DNA of 14,100 nt, from the NCBI GenBank assembly GCA_903854075.1, contig CAINVI010000255.1, positions 1-14,100 on the forward strand, given 5' to 3'. The notes beneath the pieces are model-generated. The model saw only the letters and a program-made list of their open reading frames with translations, was not told the DNA's origin and made no database searches. Shown piece by piece: positions 7,137 to 14,100 of this stretch; position 1 is the first letter of the stretch; each line of letters opens with the position of its first letter. This DNA is from Candidatus Pollutiaquabacter sp. GTDB taxonomy: Bacteria > Bacteroidota > Bacteroidia > AKYH767-A > 2013-40CM-41-45. The position numbers and the translations under genes were made by a program.

Positions 7137-9917
7137 TCAAACCACGATATTAACGATCCGGCCATGTACAACCACTACTTTTTTAGGGTGTTTTCCGTCG
7201 AGCATTTTCTTTACCTCCTCCGCTTGAAGCACCGCTGTTTCCACCTCCTCTTTAGTGAGTGTCAAAGCCAGCTCCATGTTGAATCTGGTCTTGCCATTGA
7301 AAGAGATGGGATATGCGAAAGCGTCTTCCACCAGGTATTCCTCCTGTAAGTGTGGAAAGGAGGCAACCGTTACGCTGGTCGTATGTCCCATGCGGTTCCA
7401 CAGTTCTTCAGCGATGTGGGGCGCAAACGCAGAGAGAACGACTGTCAAAGGTTCCAGTATCGCCCGCTGATTGACTTTCAGGTCCGTCAACTCGTTGACA
7501 CAAATCATAAAGCTACTCACTGAGGTGTTGAAGGAGAGTCGCTCCATATCGTCCTGTACCCGCTTGATCAGTTTGTGCAGCGCTTTGTAGGCTTTCTTAT
7601 CGGGCACTGATTCGGTAACGGTGAATATTTCGCCCTGGTGAAAAAGTCGCCAAAACTTACGCAGGAAACCGGCGGTACCGGTGATGCCACTGGTATTCCA
7701 TGGCTTGGATAATTCGAGCGGTCCAAGGAACATTTCGTACAGCCGGAAACAGTCAGCCCCGTAGCGTTCAATCATATCATCGGGATTAACGACGTTCCAT
7801 TTGGATTTTGACATCTTCTCCACCTCCGCGCCGCAGATATATTTACCATCTTCCAACACGAACTCCGCTGTTGCATTTTCCGGCCGCCATACGCGGAATG
7901 CTTCGATATCAAGTACATCATTCTCCACGATATTCACGTCGACATGCAACGGCATCGTCTGATAGTTATTCCTCAGATTGAAAGAGACGTAAGTATTCGA
8001 GTCTTTGATCCGGTACACAAAGTTGGATCTGCCCTGAATCATTCCCTGATTGACCAGACGGAAAGCCGGTTCCTTTACCGGCACATATCCGCGATCGTGC
8101 AGGAACTTAGTCCAGAAGCGAACATAGAGCAAATGACCTGTTGCATGCTCCGAACCACCGATATACAAATCGACATCGCCCCAATACTGAAGTTCTTCAG
8201 CATCGGCAAAAGCATTCGCGTTGTTTGGATCCATGTAGCGAAGGAAGTACCACGAAGATCCTGCCCATCCGGGCATGGTAGTGGTTTCGAGTGGATGTCC
8301 GTGATATGTCCATGCTGCTGCGCGGGCCAGTGGCGGCTCACCGGTTTCGGTAGGTAAAAATTTATCGACCTCCGGTAAGATCACCGGCAGGTCCTGCTCG
8401 GCAACTCCTTTAGGAATTCCATTGTCGTAATAAACCGGAATCGGTTCGCCCCAATAACGCTGACGACCGAAAGCGGCATCGCGCAATCGGAAATTGACTT
8501 TACCTTTTCCGACACCGCGCTGTTCGATTTCGCGTATGATTGTTGTCAATGCCACCTTCACTTCGAGTCCGTCCAACAGACCAGAATTTATGCACTTGCC
8601 TTCTTTACTGTCCCAACTCTCCGATTGAATATCCCAGCCCGCCGGTGCTTCAATCACCTGGAGGATGGGCAGGTCATACATCCGTGCGAAGGCATGGTCG
8701 CGTGCATCATGGGCAGGTACTGCCATAACCGCACCTGTACCGTATCCGGCTAATACATATTCACCAATCCACACCGGAATTTTGTTGCCGGTGAAAGGAT
8801 GCAACACGTAAGCGCCTGTAAAGCATCCGCTGACGGTCTTGCCGATTTGGCGTTCGCGTTCCGTTTTGTTTTTCGCGACCGTCACATATTCATTGACGGC
8901 TTGTTGACGATCAGGCGTAGTGACGCTGGCAACCAATTCATGCTCGGGGGCCAGTGTTACGAAGGAAACGCCGAACACCGTGTCAGGACGCGTGGTGAAG
9001 ACTTCAATTTTTTCGTGGTGGCCTTCCAGCTGGAAATACAACGAACATCCTTCCGAACGACCGATCCAATTGCGTTGATGCTCCTTGATGGAATCGCTCC
9101 ACTCGATGATCTCCAGATCATTCAGTAAACGATCAGCATACGCTGTGATGCGCATGCTCCATTGCTTCATCTGCTTGCGTTCGACAGGATGCCCGCCGCG
9201 CTCTGAAACACCTTCTTTCACTTCGTCGTTCGCCAGTACCGTGCCGAGAGCCGGACACCAGTTCACCCAGGCTTCTCCCAGATAGGCTAACCGGAAGTTC
9301 ATCAGCACATCGCTCTTTTCCTTTTCCGAAAAACCACTCCACTGTTGAGCCGTAAATTCCGGTAATTCGTGTTCCACATCCCCAGTCAGGAGACGATCTT
9401 CCGAACCGGAAAATCCGAATTGTTCAAAATGTGTGATTAGTGTTTCAATCGGTTCCGCTTTATCGGATTGCGGATTATACCATGAATGGAAGAGTTGAAG
9501 AAAAATCCATTGCGTCCATTTGTAGTACGAAGGATCGCAGGTGCGTACTTCACGGGACCAATCGTAACAAAATCCGATGTTATCAAGTTGTTCGCGGTAA
9601 CGGCTGATATTCTGCTCGGTGGTGACTACAGGATGCTGTCCGGTCTGAATTGCGTATTGCTCTGCCGGAAGTCCAAACGCATCATAACCCATCGGGTGCA
9701 GTACGTTGAACCCTTTCAGCCGTTTATAGCGGGAGTAGATATCCGAAGCAATATAGCCCAGCGGATGGCCCACGTGTAAGCCGGCACCGGAAGGATACGG
9801 AAACATATCCAGGACGTAGCACTTTGGTCTGGAAAGATCCCGTTCAACGCGATAGGTCTGATTGTCCTTCCAGGCTTTCTGCCATTTTTTTTCGATTTCC
9901 CTGTAATTGTATTCCAT
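7137..9917 (-). CDS. leuS: Leucyl-tRNA synthetase
   Basis: This class Ia enzyme charges tRNA-Leu with leucine. The start at 9917 gives 926 residues opening MEYNYREIEKKWQKAW, the usual LeuS N-terminus. An ATG at 9980 would add 21 non-conserved residues and lies upstream of the likely promoter. Motifs in order: the HIGH-type site PYPSGAGLHVGH (40-51); the CP1 editing domain with TTRPDT (308-313) and the acidic PAHDARDHAF (401-410), so proofreading looks intact; WAGSSWYFLRYMDP (551-564); KMSKS (701-705); then the anticodon-binding helical domain (about 755-870) and a C-terminal domain ending VVVVHGRIVNIVV. The protein is longer than the E. coli enzyme (860), mainly through an insertion at about 146-210 before VNWCPALGTVLANDEV and a leucine-specific region just before KMSKS. 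Both appear normal for this phylum. It is divergent from ftsX. Confidence 0.98.
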   Translation of the reverse strand: MEYNYREIEKKWQKAWKDNQTYRVERDLSRPKCYVLDMFPYPSGAGLHVGHPLGYIASDIYSRYKRLKGFNVLHPMGYDAFGLPAEQYAIQTGQHPVVTTEQNISRYREQLDNIGFCYDWSREVRTCDPSYYKWTQWIFLQLFHSWYNPQSDKAEPIETLITHFEQFGFSGSEDRLLTGDVEHELPEFTAQQWSGFSEKEKSDVLMNFRLAYLGEAWVNWCPALGTVLANDEVKEGVSERGGHPVERKQMKQWSMRITAYADRLLNDLEIIEWSDSIKEHQRNWIGRSEGCSLYFQLEGHHEKIEVFTTRPDTVFGVSFVTLAPEHELVASVTTPDRQQAVNEYVTVAKNKTERERQIGKTVSGCFTGAYVLHPFTGNKIPVWIGEYVLAGYGTGAVMAVPAHDARDHAFARMYDLPILQVIEAPAGWDIQSESWDSKEGKCINSGLLDGLEVKVALTTIIREIEQRGVGKGKVNFRLRDAAFGRQRYWGEPIPVYYDNGIPKGVAEQDLPVILPEVDKFLPTETGEPPLARAAAWTYHGHPLETTTMPGWAGSSWYFLRYMDPNNANAFADAEELQYWGDVDLYIGGSEHATGHLLYVRFWTKFLHDRGYVPVKEPAFRLVNQGMIQGRSNFVYRIKDSNTYVSFNLRNNYQTMPLHVDVNIVENDVLDIEAFRVWRPENATAEFVLEDGKYICGAEVEKMSKSKWNVVNPDDMIERYGADCFRLYEMFLGPLELSKPWNTSGITGTAGFLRKFWRLFHQGEIFTVTESVPDKKAYKALHKLIKRVQDDMERLSFNTSVSSFMICVNELTDLKVNQRAILEPLTVVLSAFAPHIAEELWNRMGHTTSVTVASFPHLQEEYLVEDAFAYPISFNGKTRFNMELALTLTKEEVETAVLQAEEVKKMLDGKHPKKVVVVHGRIVNIVV

Positions 9918-9936
9918 GATGCAGTGTGGATGGTTG

Positions 9937-9969
9937 CGAAGATAAGGAATTGCCGTATTGGGAAAAGAA
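9937..9969 (-). promoter_or_regulatory. Possible leuS promoter
   Basis: On the minus strand TATCTTCG (9944-9937) is one base off TAnnTTTG. TTC, one base off TTG, lies 22 bases upstream (9969-9967), the same spacing as the scpB and queA promoters. Its position 20 bases before the ATG at 9917 supports that start over the one at 9980. Both elements are imperfect. Confidence 0.35.
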
Positions 9970-10089
9970 GTGAATTGCATGAACGTGGGAACGTTGATTG
10001 ACCAATCTTTCGGTCAGCGGTAGAATTGCTGTTAAAAATTATGGGTATAACACGTGCAGACGTACAGTGGACCGACCCAATCCTTGAAG

Positions 10090-10097
10090 TAATTTTG
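10090..10097 (+). promoter_or_regulatory. Possible -7 element immediately before ftsX
   Basis: TAATTTTG fits TAnnTTTG exactly but lacks a TTG at a proper distance upstream. A start of transcription about 7 bases on would fall at the annotated ATG, implying a leaderless message or use of the ATG at 10115. Such an 8-mer with only six fixed, AT-rich bases can occur by chance. Confidence 0.25.
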
Positions 10098-10102
10098 ATG
10101 CA

Positions 10103-10981
10103 ATGTCTACTGCTATGACTTCCGCCGACGGCAAGCGGCTGCGTACCTCTTATTTTTCCGTGATACTGAGTGTATCACTGGTGCTTTTCATTCTGGGCTT
10201 GCTGGGCATCTTGGTAATGGATGCTCAGAAATTGTCGAATTATGTGAAAGAACATGTACAGGTGACGGTTTTCCTGCACGATGATGCTGCTGAGCCGGAG
10301 GTGGCCGCCTTGCAGGAGCTAATCAAGGAAGCTGTATTCACCAAAAGTGTGCGCTATGTTTCCAAGCAGGCGGCGCTGGACAGCTTACGGAAAGACCTGG
10401 GTGAAGATGCCTTGGGTATGCTGGAATCCAATCCGTTGCCCGCATCGCTCGATATCAAAGTGAAGGCGGAATACGCCGGCGCCGACAGCCTGAAAAAAAT
10501 AAAGGACGCGTTGGCCGGTAACCAACAGTTGATTTCGGAAGTGACATACAAAGAGTCGGAAGTAGAACAGATCAGTCGCAATTCCCGTTCCCTGGCATTA
10601 GGACTACTCCTGTTCAGCGCTGTCTTGTTGCTGATTGCCGTGGCACTGATCAATAATACCATTCGCCTTTCGTTGCATTCGAGTCGTTTCGTAATTAAGA
10701 GTATGCAATTGGTCGGCGCGACGCGTGGCTTTATTCGTGCACCGTTCATCAAACGTAGTTTTCTACACGGCATGATATCGGGCTTGCTCGCTTCCGGACT
10801 GCTCATGGTGATACTGTACCTGATCGCCGACCGTTTCCCGGAAATCGGACAACTATCCGACTTTCGTGCTATTGCGCTGTTGATGTGCGGTATCATTGGT
10901 TTGGGAGTACTTATTTCTGCCGTCAGTACATTTTTCGCCGTCAATAAATACCTGAGTCTGCGTACGGAAGAATTGTACTGA
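10103..10981 (+). CDS. ftsX: Cell division protein FtsX (ABC transporter-like permease subunit)
   Basis: FtsX pairs with the ATPase FtsE at the septum and, in studied bacteria, controls peptidoglycan hydrolases through its extracellular domain. The 292 residues show the FtsX layout: a short cytoplasmic N-terminus with KLRTSY-like KRLRTSYFSV (11-20), TM1 at about 18-39, an extracellular domain at about 43-160, TM2 at about 163-184, the coupling segment NTIRLSLHSSRFVIKSMQLV (185-204) with VGATRGFIRAPF, then TM3 at about 221-243 and TM4 at about 256-279. ftsE is not in the window. The start at 10103 is not certain: a TAATTTTG -7-like element ends only 5 bases upstream, and an in-frame ATG lies at 10115 (residue 5). 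It heads a plus-strand block with DUF3098, uppP, truB and queA. Confidence 0.94.
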   Translation: MSTAMTSADGKRLRTSYFSVILSVSLVLFILGLLGILVMDAQKLSNYVKEHVQVTVFLHDDAAEPEVAALQELIKEAVFTKSVRYVSKQAALDSLRKDLGEDALGMLESNPLPASLDIKVKAEYAGADSLKKIKDALAGNQQLISEVTYKESEVEQISRNSRSLALGLLLFSAVLLLIAVALINNTIRLSLHSSRFVIKSMQLVGATRGFIRAPFIKRSFLHGMISGLLASGLLMVILYLIADRFPEIGQLSDFRAIALLMCGIIGLGVLISAVSTFFAVNKYLSLRTEELY

Positions 10982-11013
10982 TTCACAAGACCGCCAGATT
11001 TCACTTTTTCTAG

Positions 11014-11021
11014 TATATTTG
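11014..11021 (+). promoter_or_regulatory. Possible internal promoter before the DUF3098 gene
   Basis: TATATTTG matches TAnnTTTG exactly, 19 bases before the start codon at 11041, in the 59-base gap after ftsX. No TTG stands at the -33 distance, so it would be a weak or one-element promoter that lets DUF3098-uppP-truB be read independently of ftsX. Confidence 0.4.
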
Positions 11022-11040
11022 TTGACCTATAATCACCGCT

Positions 11041-11286
11041 ATGGCCAAGAAAGAGACCAAACCAGCCTTTGATTTTTCGTTCGGTAAAGAGAATTACCTG
11101 TTGATGATTGTCGGCATCGCCGTTATTTTTCTCGGTTTTATCTTGATGGCCGGTGGCGGATCTGAGAATCCGGCAGAGTTCGACGAATCTGTTTTCAGCA
11201 CACGGCGCATTACCGTTGCTCCGTTACTGGTTGTACTTGGCTTCGTCATCGAAGTGTTTGCGATTATCCGTAAACCAAAAGACTGA
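11041..11286 (+). CDS. DUF3098 small inner-membrane protein
   Basis: An 81-residue protein with two membrane segments, about 19-37 (after FSFGKENYLL) and about 58-76 (PLLVVLGFVIEVFAII). Between them is a short polar loop, MAGGGSENPAEFDESVFSTR (36-55). The short N-terminus and the basic end RKPKD are probably both cytoplasmic, forming a hairpin. FGKENY, the GGGS-containing loop and the RRITVAP run match DUF3098, a family I know only from Bacteroidota. No biochemical function is known to me. It lies between ftsX and uppP; uppP follows 50 bases later. A part in cell-envelope assembly or FtsX function is a guess from position. Confidence 0.88.
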   Translation: MAKKETKPAFDFSFGKENYLLMIVGIAVIFLGFILMAGGGSENPAEFDESVFSTRRITVAPLLVVLGFVIEVFAIIRKPKD

Positions 11287-11336
11287 TTTCTGTGTCGGCA
11301 TGGCCGGCATTTTTCCGCGGCGACGGCCTACTGCCT

Positions 11337-12155
11337 ATGACACTCTTCCAAGCGATACTGCTGGCTATAATTGAAGGTATTACTGAATTCCTTCCCATTT
11401 CCTCGACAGGACATATGGTTATTGCCTCCTCGGCAATGGGTATAGCCTCCGATGATTTCACTAAACTCTTCACGGTGGCCATTCAGTTCGGCGCTATCCT
11501 TTCTGTCGTGGTATTGTACTGGAAAAACTTCTTGCCTAAACAAGGCGGATGGGCGGAGTTATTTATTTTTTATCGCCGCCTGATTCTTGCCTTCATTCCT
11601 GCTGCAATCGTTGGGCTGCTGTTAAAAAAGCACATCGACATGTTATTGGAAAATGTAGTTGTCGTAGCGATTGCATTACTTGTTGGAGGAATCATTTTCT
11701 TATTCCTTGACCGTTGGTTTAAGGCGGCTGAAGAGCGCGGCGAAAACGAATTGAAAAGCGATCGGAAAGCATTGCTGATCGGTTGCTTTCAGGTTATCGC
11801 CATGATTCCCGGTGTTTCCCGCTCGGCGGCGACGATCATTGGCGGACTCACACAGCGGCTGAATAAAAGGGCCGCGGCCGAGTTCTCCTTTTTTCTGGCG
11901 GTGCCTACTATGTTTGCAGCAACCGTAAAAGACCTTTTCGATTACTACCAGGACGGTAGCGGATTGGCGAACGGCGAGATTCAGTTGTTGATCGTCGGTA
12001 ACATTGTAGCTTTCGTTGTGGCGATGCTGGCGATCAAATCCTTCATTGCTTATCTGACACGTTACGGCTTCAAGGTTTTCGGATATTATCGCATACTCGT
12101 CGGCATTATTATCCTTCTTTTCTATTTCTTCGGGCAACCGTTAACGCTGGTGTAG
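11337..12155 (+). CDS. uppP: Undecaprenyl-diphosphate phosphatase (UppP/BacA)
   Basis: This inner-membrane phosphatase turns undecaprenyl diphosphate into the monophosphate, the lipid carrier for peptidoglycan and other surface polymers; high levels give bacitracin resistance. The ATG at 11337 gives 272 residues starting MTLFQAILLAIIEGITEF, where family members normally begin. A GTG at 11292 would add 15 residues that do not fit. Motif 1 is EGITEFLPISSTGHM, with E13, E17, S23 and H26; motif 2 is PGVSRSAATIIGG, with R162. Both are complete; alanine after SRS instead of glycine appears usual in this phylum. Several hydrophobic segments cover the rest, with one charged loop at about 127-144. truB starts 2 bases after the stop, so the two genes are translated from one message. 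Confidence 0.96.
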   Translation: MTLFQAILLAIIEGITEFLPISSTGHMVIASSAMGIASDDFTKLFTVAIQFGAILSVVVLYWKNFLPKQGGWAELFIFYRRLILAFIPAAIVGLLLKKHIDMLLENVVVVAIALLVGGIIFLFLDRWFKAAEERGENELKSDRKALLIGCFQVIAMIPGVSRSAATIIGGLTQRLNKRAAAEFSFFLAVPTMFAATVKDLFDYYQDGSGLANGEIQLLIVGNIVAFVVAMLAIKSFIAYLTRYGFKVFGYYRILVGIIILLFYFFGQPLTLV

Positions 12156-12157
12156 TC

Positions 12158-12886
12158 ATGCAAGAAGTGCACGATCCGCAAGCGGACCTTTCCACCGGAA
12201 GAGTATTACTCATTGACAAACCAATGCGCTGGACCTCGTTCGATGCGGTTCATCGGATTAAGCGCGTGCTGCTGCAAGATGTATTGAAAAACATTGAAGA
12301 TCCAGTACAGCGGAAAACACTGAAGCGAAAACTTAAAGTAGGTCATGCCGGAACACTGGATCCGTTGGCGACCGGTTTATTGATAATGTGTACCGGGCCG
12401 ATGACTAAAAAAATCATGGATATCCAGTCGCAGGAAAAAGAGTATACCGGTACCATTACTTTAGGCGCAGTCACACCAACCTACGATCTGGAATCGGCAC
12501 CTGAACAGTTCAAGGCGATTGATTCCATTTCGGAAGAACAACTGCTGGCTGCCGCTAAAAAATTTGTGGGAGTTATTCAGCAAATTCCTCCGGCACATTC
12601 GGCGGTGAAGGTGGGTGGTCAGCGCGCGTATGAATTAGCCCGAAAGGGACAGGATGTAGCGGTAAAATCACGAGAAGTTGAGATTAAGTCTTTGATTTTT
12701 AGTTCGATACGATTTCCGGAAATTGATTTTGTAGTGACTTGCAGCAAAGGCACGTACATCCGGTCGCTGGCACACGATCTTGGTCAGGAATTGGGTTGCG
12801 GCGGGTACCTTTCCGCTCTTCGGAGGACCCGTATTGGGAATTTCCGGGTGGAAGACGCCGTCGGGCCAATCGCCTTTGTTTCTTAA
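12158..12886 (+). CDS. truB: tRNA pseudouridine(55) synthase TruB (compact form)
   Basis: TruB converts U55 in the T-loop of tRNAs to pseudouridine and acts as a tRNA folding chaperone. The 242 residues include the catalytic motif VGHAGTLDPLATGLLI with D68, the active-site tyrosine in KEYTGTITLG (Y96), the RAYELAR segment (156-162) and GTYIRSL (198-204). The protein stops soon after YLSALRRTRIGNF, so the C-terminal PUA-like domain of the 314-residue E. coli enzyme is missing, a short form that I believe is normal in this phylum. An insertion KNIEDPVQRKTLKRKLK (44-60) precedes the catalytic loop. It is coupled to uppP by a 2-base gap. No clear intrinsic terminator follows. Confidence 0.96.
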   Translation: MQEVHDPQADLSTGRVLLIDKPMRWTSFDAVHRIKRVLLQDVLKNIEDPVQRKTLKRKLKVGHAGTLDPLATGLLIMCTGPMTKKIMDIQSQEKEYTGTITLGAVTPTYDLESAPEQFKAIDSISEEQLLAAAKKFVGVIQQIPPAHSAVKVGGQRAYELARKGQDVAVKSREVEIKSLIFSSIRFPEIDFVVTCSKGTYIRSLAHDLGQELGCGGYLSALRRTRIGNFRVEDAVGPIAFVS

Positions 12887-12947
12887 ATAACTGTATTTCA
12901 ATTTTTTACGGCCTAATTACAGGTCGAAAATAATTATGTCCAAATGC

Positions 12948-12980
12948 TTGACAAGCGGGGGTGTGTGGGTAGTATCTTTG
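12948..12980 (+). promoter_or_regulatory. Bacteroidota-type promoter for queA
   Basis: TTG (12948-12950), a 22-base spacer and TATCTTTG (12973-12980) match the phylum consensus TTG-N(about 19-22)-TAnnTTTG in full. The -7 element is followed by a C-rich start region. Transcription would begin near 12987, leaving a leader of about 64 bases before queA that contains a small hairpin, GCGGT-N6-ACCGC (13002-13017). Confidence 0.75.
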
Positions 12981-13050
12981 CCGCCCTTACAGGATTTTGA
13001 AGCGGTTACTTTACCGCAAGCGTTGACGACCTACCACCTTACCTTCCAAA

Positions 13051-14100
13051 ATGAAACTATCCCAATTTAAATTCAACATTCCCGACAGCCTGATTGCGAC
13101 GCATCCGGCGAAGAACCGTGAAGATGCACGCATGCTGGTACTGGACCGCAAGACGGGAAAGATCGAGCACAAGAAATTCCACGACATCCTGAATTACTTT
13201 GACGATGGCGATGCCATGATCGTCAACAATACGAAAGTGTTTCCTGCACGACTGTACGGCAACAAAGAAAAGACCGGTGCTAAAATAGAAGTGTTTCTGT
13301 TGCGCGAGCTGAACCGGGAAAGCCGCTTGTGGGATGTACTGGTGGATCCTGCCCGTAAAATCCGAATTGGCAACAAACTTTATTTTGGTGACGACGATTT
13401 ACTGGTTGCTGAAGTAATTGATAACACCACCTCACGCGGTCGTACCTTGCGCTTCCTGTTCGATGGTCCGTACGAGGAGTTCAAAAAAACGGTGATGTCG
13501 CTCGGCCACACACCGCTTCCAAAATACATCAAGCGTAAAGCGGAGCCGGAAGACGAACACCGTTATCAAACAGTTTTCGCTCGGCACGAAGGAGCTGTGG
13601 CGGCGCCAACCGCCGGACTGCACTTCAGTCTGCCACTGATGAAGCGTCTTGAGTTAAAGGGCGTTCATTTCCCTGAAATGACCTTGCACGTAGGACTCGG
13701 CACTTTTCGTCCGGTTGAGGTGGAAGACTTGACCAAGCACAAAATGGACTCGGAGCAGGTCATCGTTCCGCAAGATTGCTGCGATTTGGTGAACAAAGCC
13801 AAAGCGAATAAGAAACGTATTTGCGCAGTTGGCACCACGGTCATGCGCGGTATTGAAACTTCCGTTTCCACCCAAGGCGAATTAAAACCGTTTGATGGTT
13901 GGACGAATAAGTTCATCTTCCCTCCTTACGACTTCTCGATTGCCAACTGCATGATCACCAATTTCCACATGCCAGAATCCACATTGATGATGATGGTAGC
14001 AGCATTTGGCGGCTATGACAATGTAATGAACGCTTATAAAGTGGCTATTAAAGAAAAGTACCGTTTCTACAGCTACGGTGATGCCATGCTGATCATCTGA
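13051..14100 (+). CDS. queA: S-adenosylmethionine:tRNA ribosyltransferase-isomerase (QueA)
   Basis: QueA moves the ribosyl part of SAM onto 7-aminomethyl-7-deazaguanine at the tRNA wobble position to give epoxyqueuosine, the penultimate step of queuosine synthesis. All 349 codons are present; the TGA is the last triplet of the window. Family blocks seen: FNIPDSLIATHPAKNREDAR (8-27), NNTKVFPARL (59-68, usually NDTKV), GHTPLPKYI (152-160), YQTVFARHEGAVAAPTAGLH (172-191), HVGLGTFRPV (213-222), GTTVMRGIE (261-269) and TNFHMPESTLMMMVAAF (303-319). The length is as expected. It has its own promoter, so it can be read apart from uppP-truB, though no terminator separates it from truB and read-through is likely. 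The other queuosine genes are not in the window. Confidence 0.97.
   Translation: MKLSQFKFNIPDSLIATHPAKNREDARMLVLDRKTGKIEHKKFHDILNYFDDGDAMIVNNTKVFPARLYGNKEKTGAKIEVFLLRELNRESRLWDVLVDPARKIRIGNKLYFGDDDLLVAEVIDNTTSRGRTLRFLFDGPYEEFKKTVMSLGHTPLPKYIKRKAEPEDEHRYQTVFARHEGAVAAPTAGLHFSLPLMKRLELKGVHFPEMTLHVGLGTFRPVEVEDLTKHKMDSEQVIVPQDCCDLVNKAKANKKRICAVGTTVMRGIETSVSTQGELKPFDGWTNKFIFPPYDFSIANCMITNFHMPESTLMMMVAAFGGYDNVMNAYKVAIKEKYRFYSYGDAMLII

Noticed and set aside
10006..10023. TGACC...GGTCA dyad in the leuS-ftsX gap
   Set aside because: Arms are only 5 bases and it is not placed convincingly relative to either start.
10354..11004. 216-codon minus-strand frame opposite ftsX
   Set aside because: It is a shadow of ftsX; the plus-strand frame encodes a complete FtsX with all its membrane segments.
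12911..12928. CGGCCT-N6-AGGTCG hairpin between truB and queA as a terminator
   Set aside because: The stem is six pairs including a G-T pair, and the following bases are A-rich rather than T-rich on the plus strand, so it does not look like an intrinsic terminator.
1..14100. A new multi-gene system
   Set aside because: Nearly every long gene belongs to a known family and the arrangement looks chromosomal and housekeeping; no repeats, integrase, transposase or unexplained operon was seen.

Overview
The window comes from the chromosome of a member of the Bacteroidota. Three things point there. One secreted protein carries a C-terminal sorting domain of the type IX (Por) secretion system. Several intergenic regions hold the phylum-specific promoter pattern TTG...TAnnTTTG. 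Small families typical of the phylum (DUF3098, DUF3108) are present, and strong Shine-Dalgarno sites are generally lacking. No mobile element, CRISPR array, tRNA or rRNA was seen.

Layout. The left two thirds (1-9917) is read on the minus strand. In order of position it holds: the N-terminal two thirds of a DnaE-family DNA polymerase, running off the left edge; a secreted endonuclease-I family nuclease with a T9SS tail; a WYL-domain transcriptional regulator; a 305-base stretch with no gene; a periplasmic or secreted DUF3108 protein; scpB, followed by a near-perfect intrinsic terminator; and leuS. The right third (10103-14100) is read on the plus strand and diverges from leuS: ftsX, a small DUF3098 membrane protein, uppP, truB, then queA, whose stop codon is the last three bases of the window.

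How the genes fit together. The right-hand set is a housekeeping block. FtsX (control of septal wall hydrolysis) and UppP (recycling of the undecaprenyl carrier) both serve peptidoglycan growth, with DUF3098 lying between them. TruB and QueA both modify tRNA (psi55 and queuosine), and LeuS charges tRNA. ScpB belongs to the SMC-ScpAB chromosome condensation complex. The DnaE on the left keeps its polymerase aspartates but has a degenerate PHP domain, which fits the second, probably translesion or SOS-type, DnaE found in many Bacteroidota. The nuclease, WYL regulator and DUF3108 genes between the blocks look like independent units.

I did not find a clearly new multi-gene system. The points most worth checking are the dyad and direct repeats upstream of the DnaE gene, the long acidic tail on ScpB, the nuclease flanked by Ig-like domains, the DUF3098 protein inside an envelope cluster, and the matched TTG-N22-TAnnTTTG promoters before scpB and queA.
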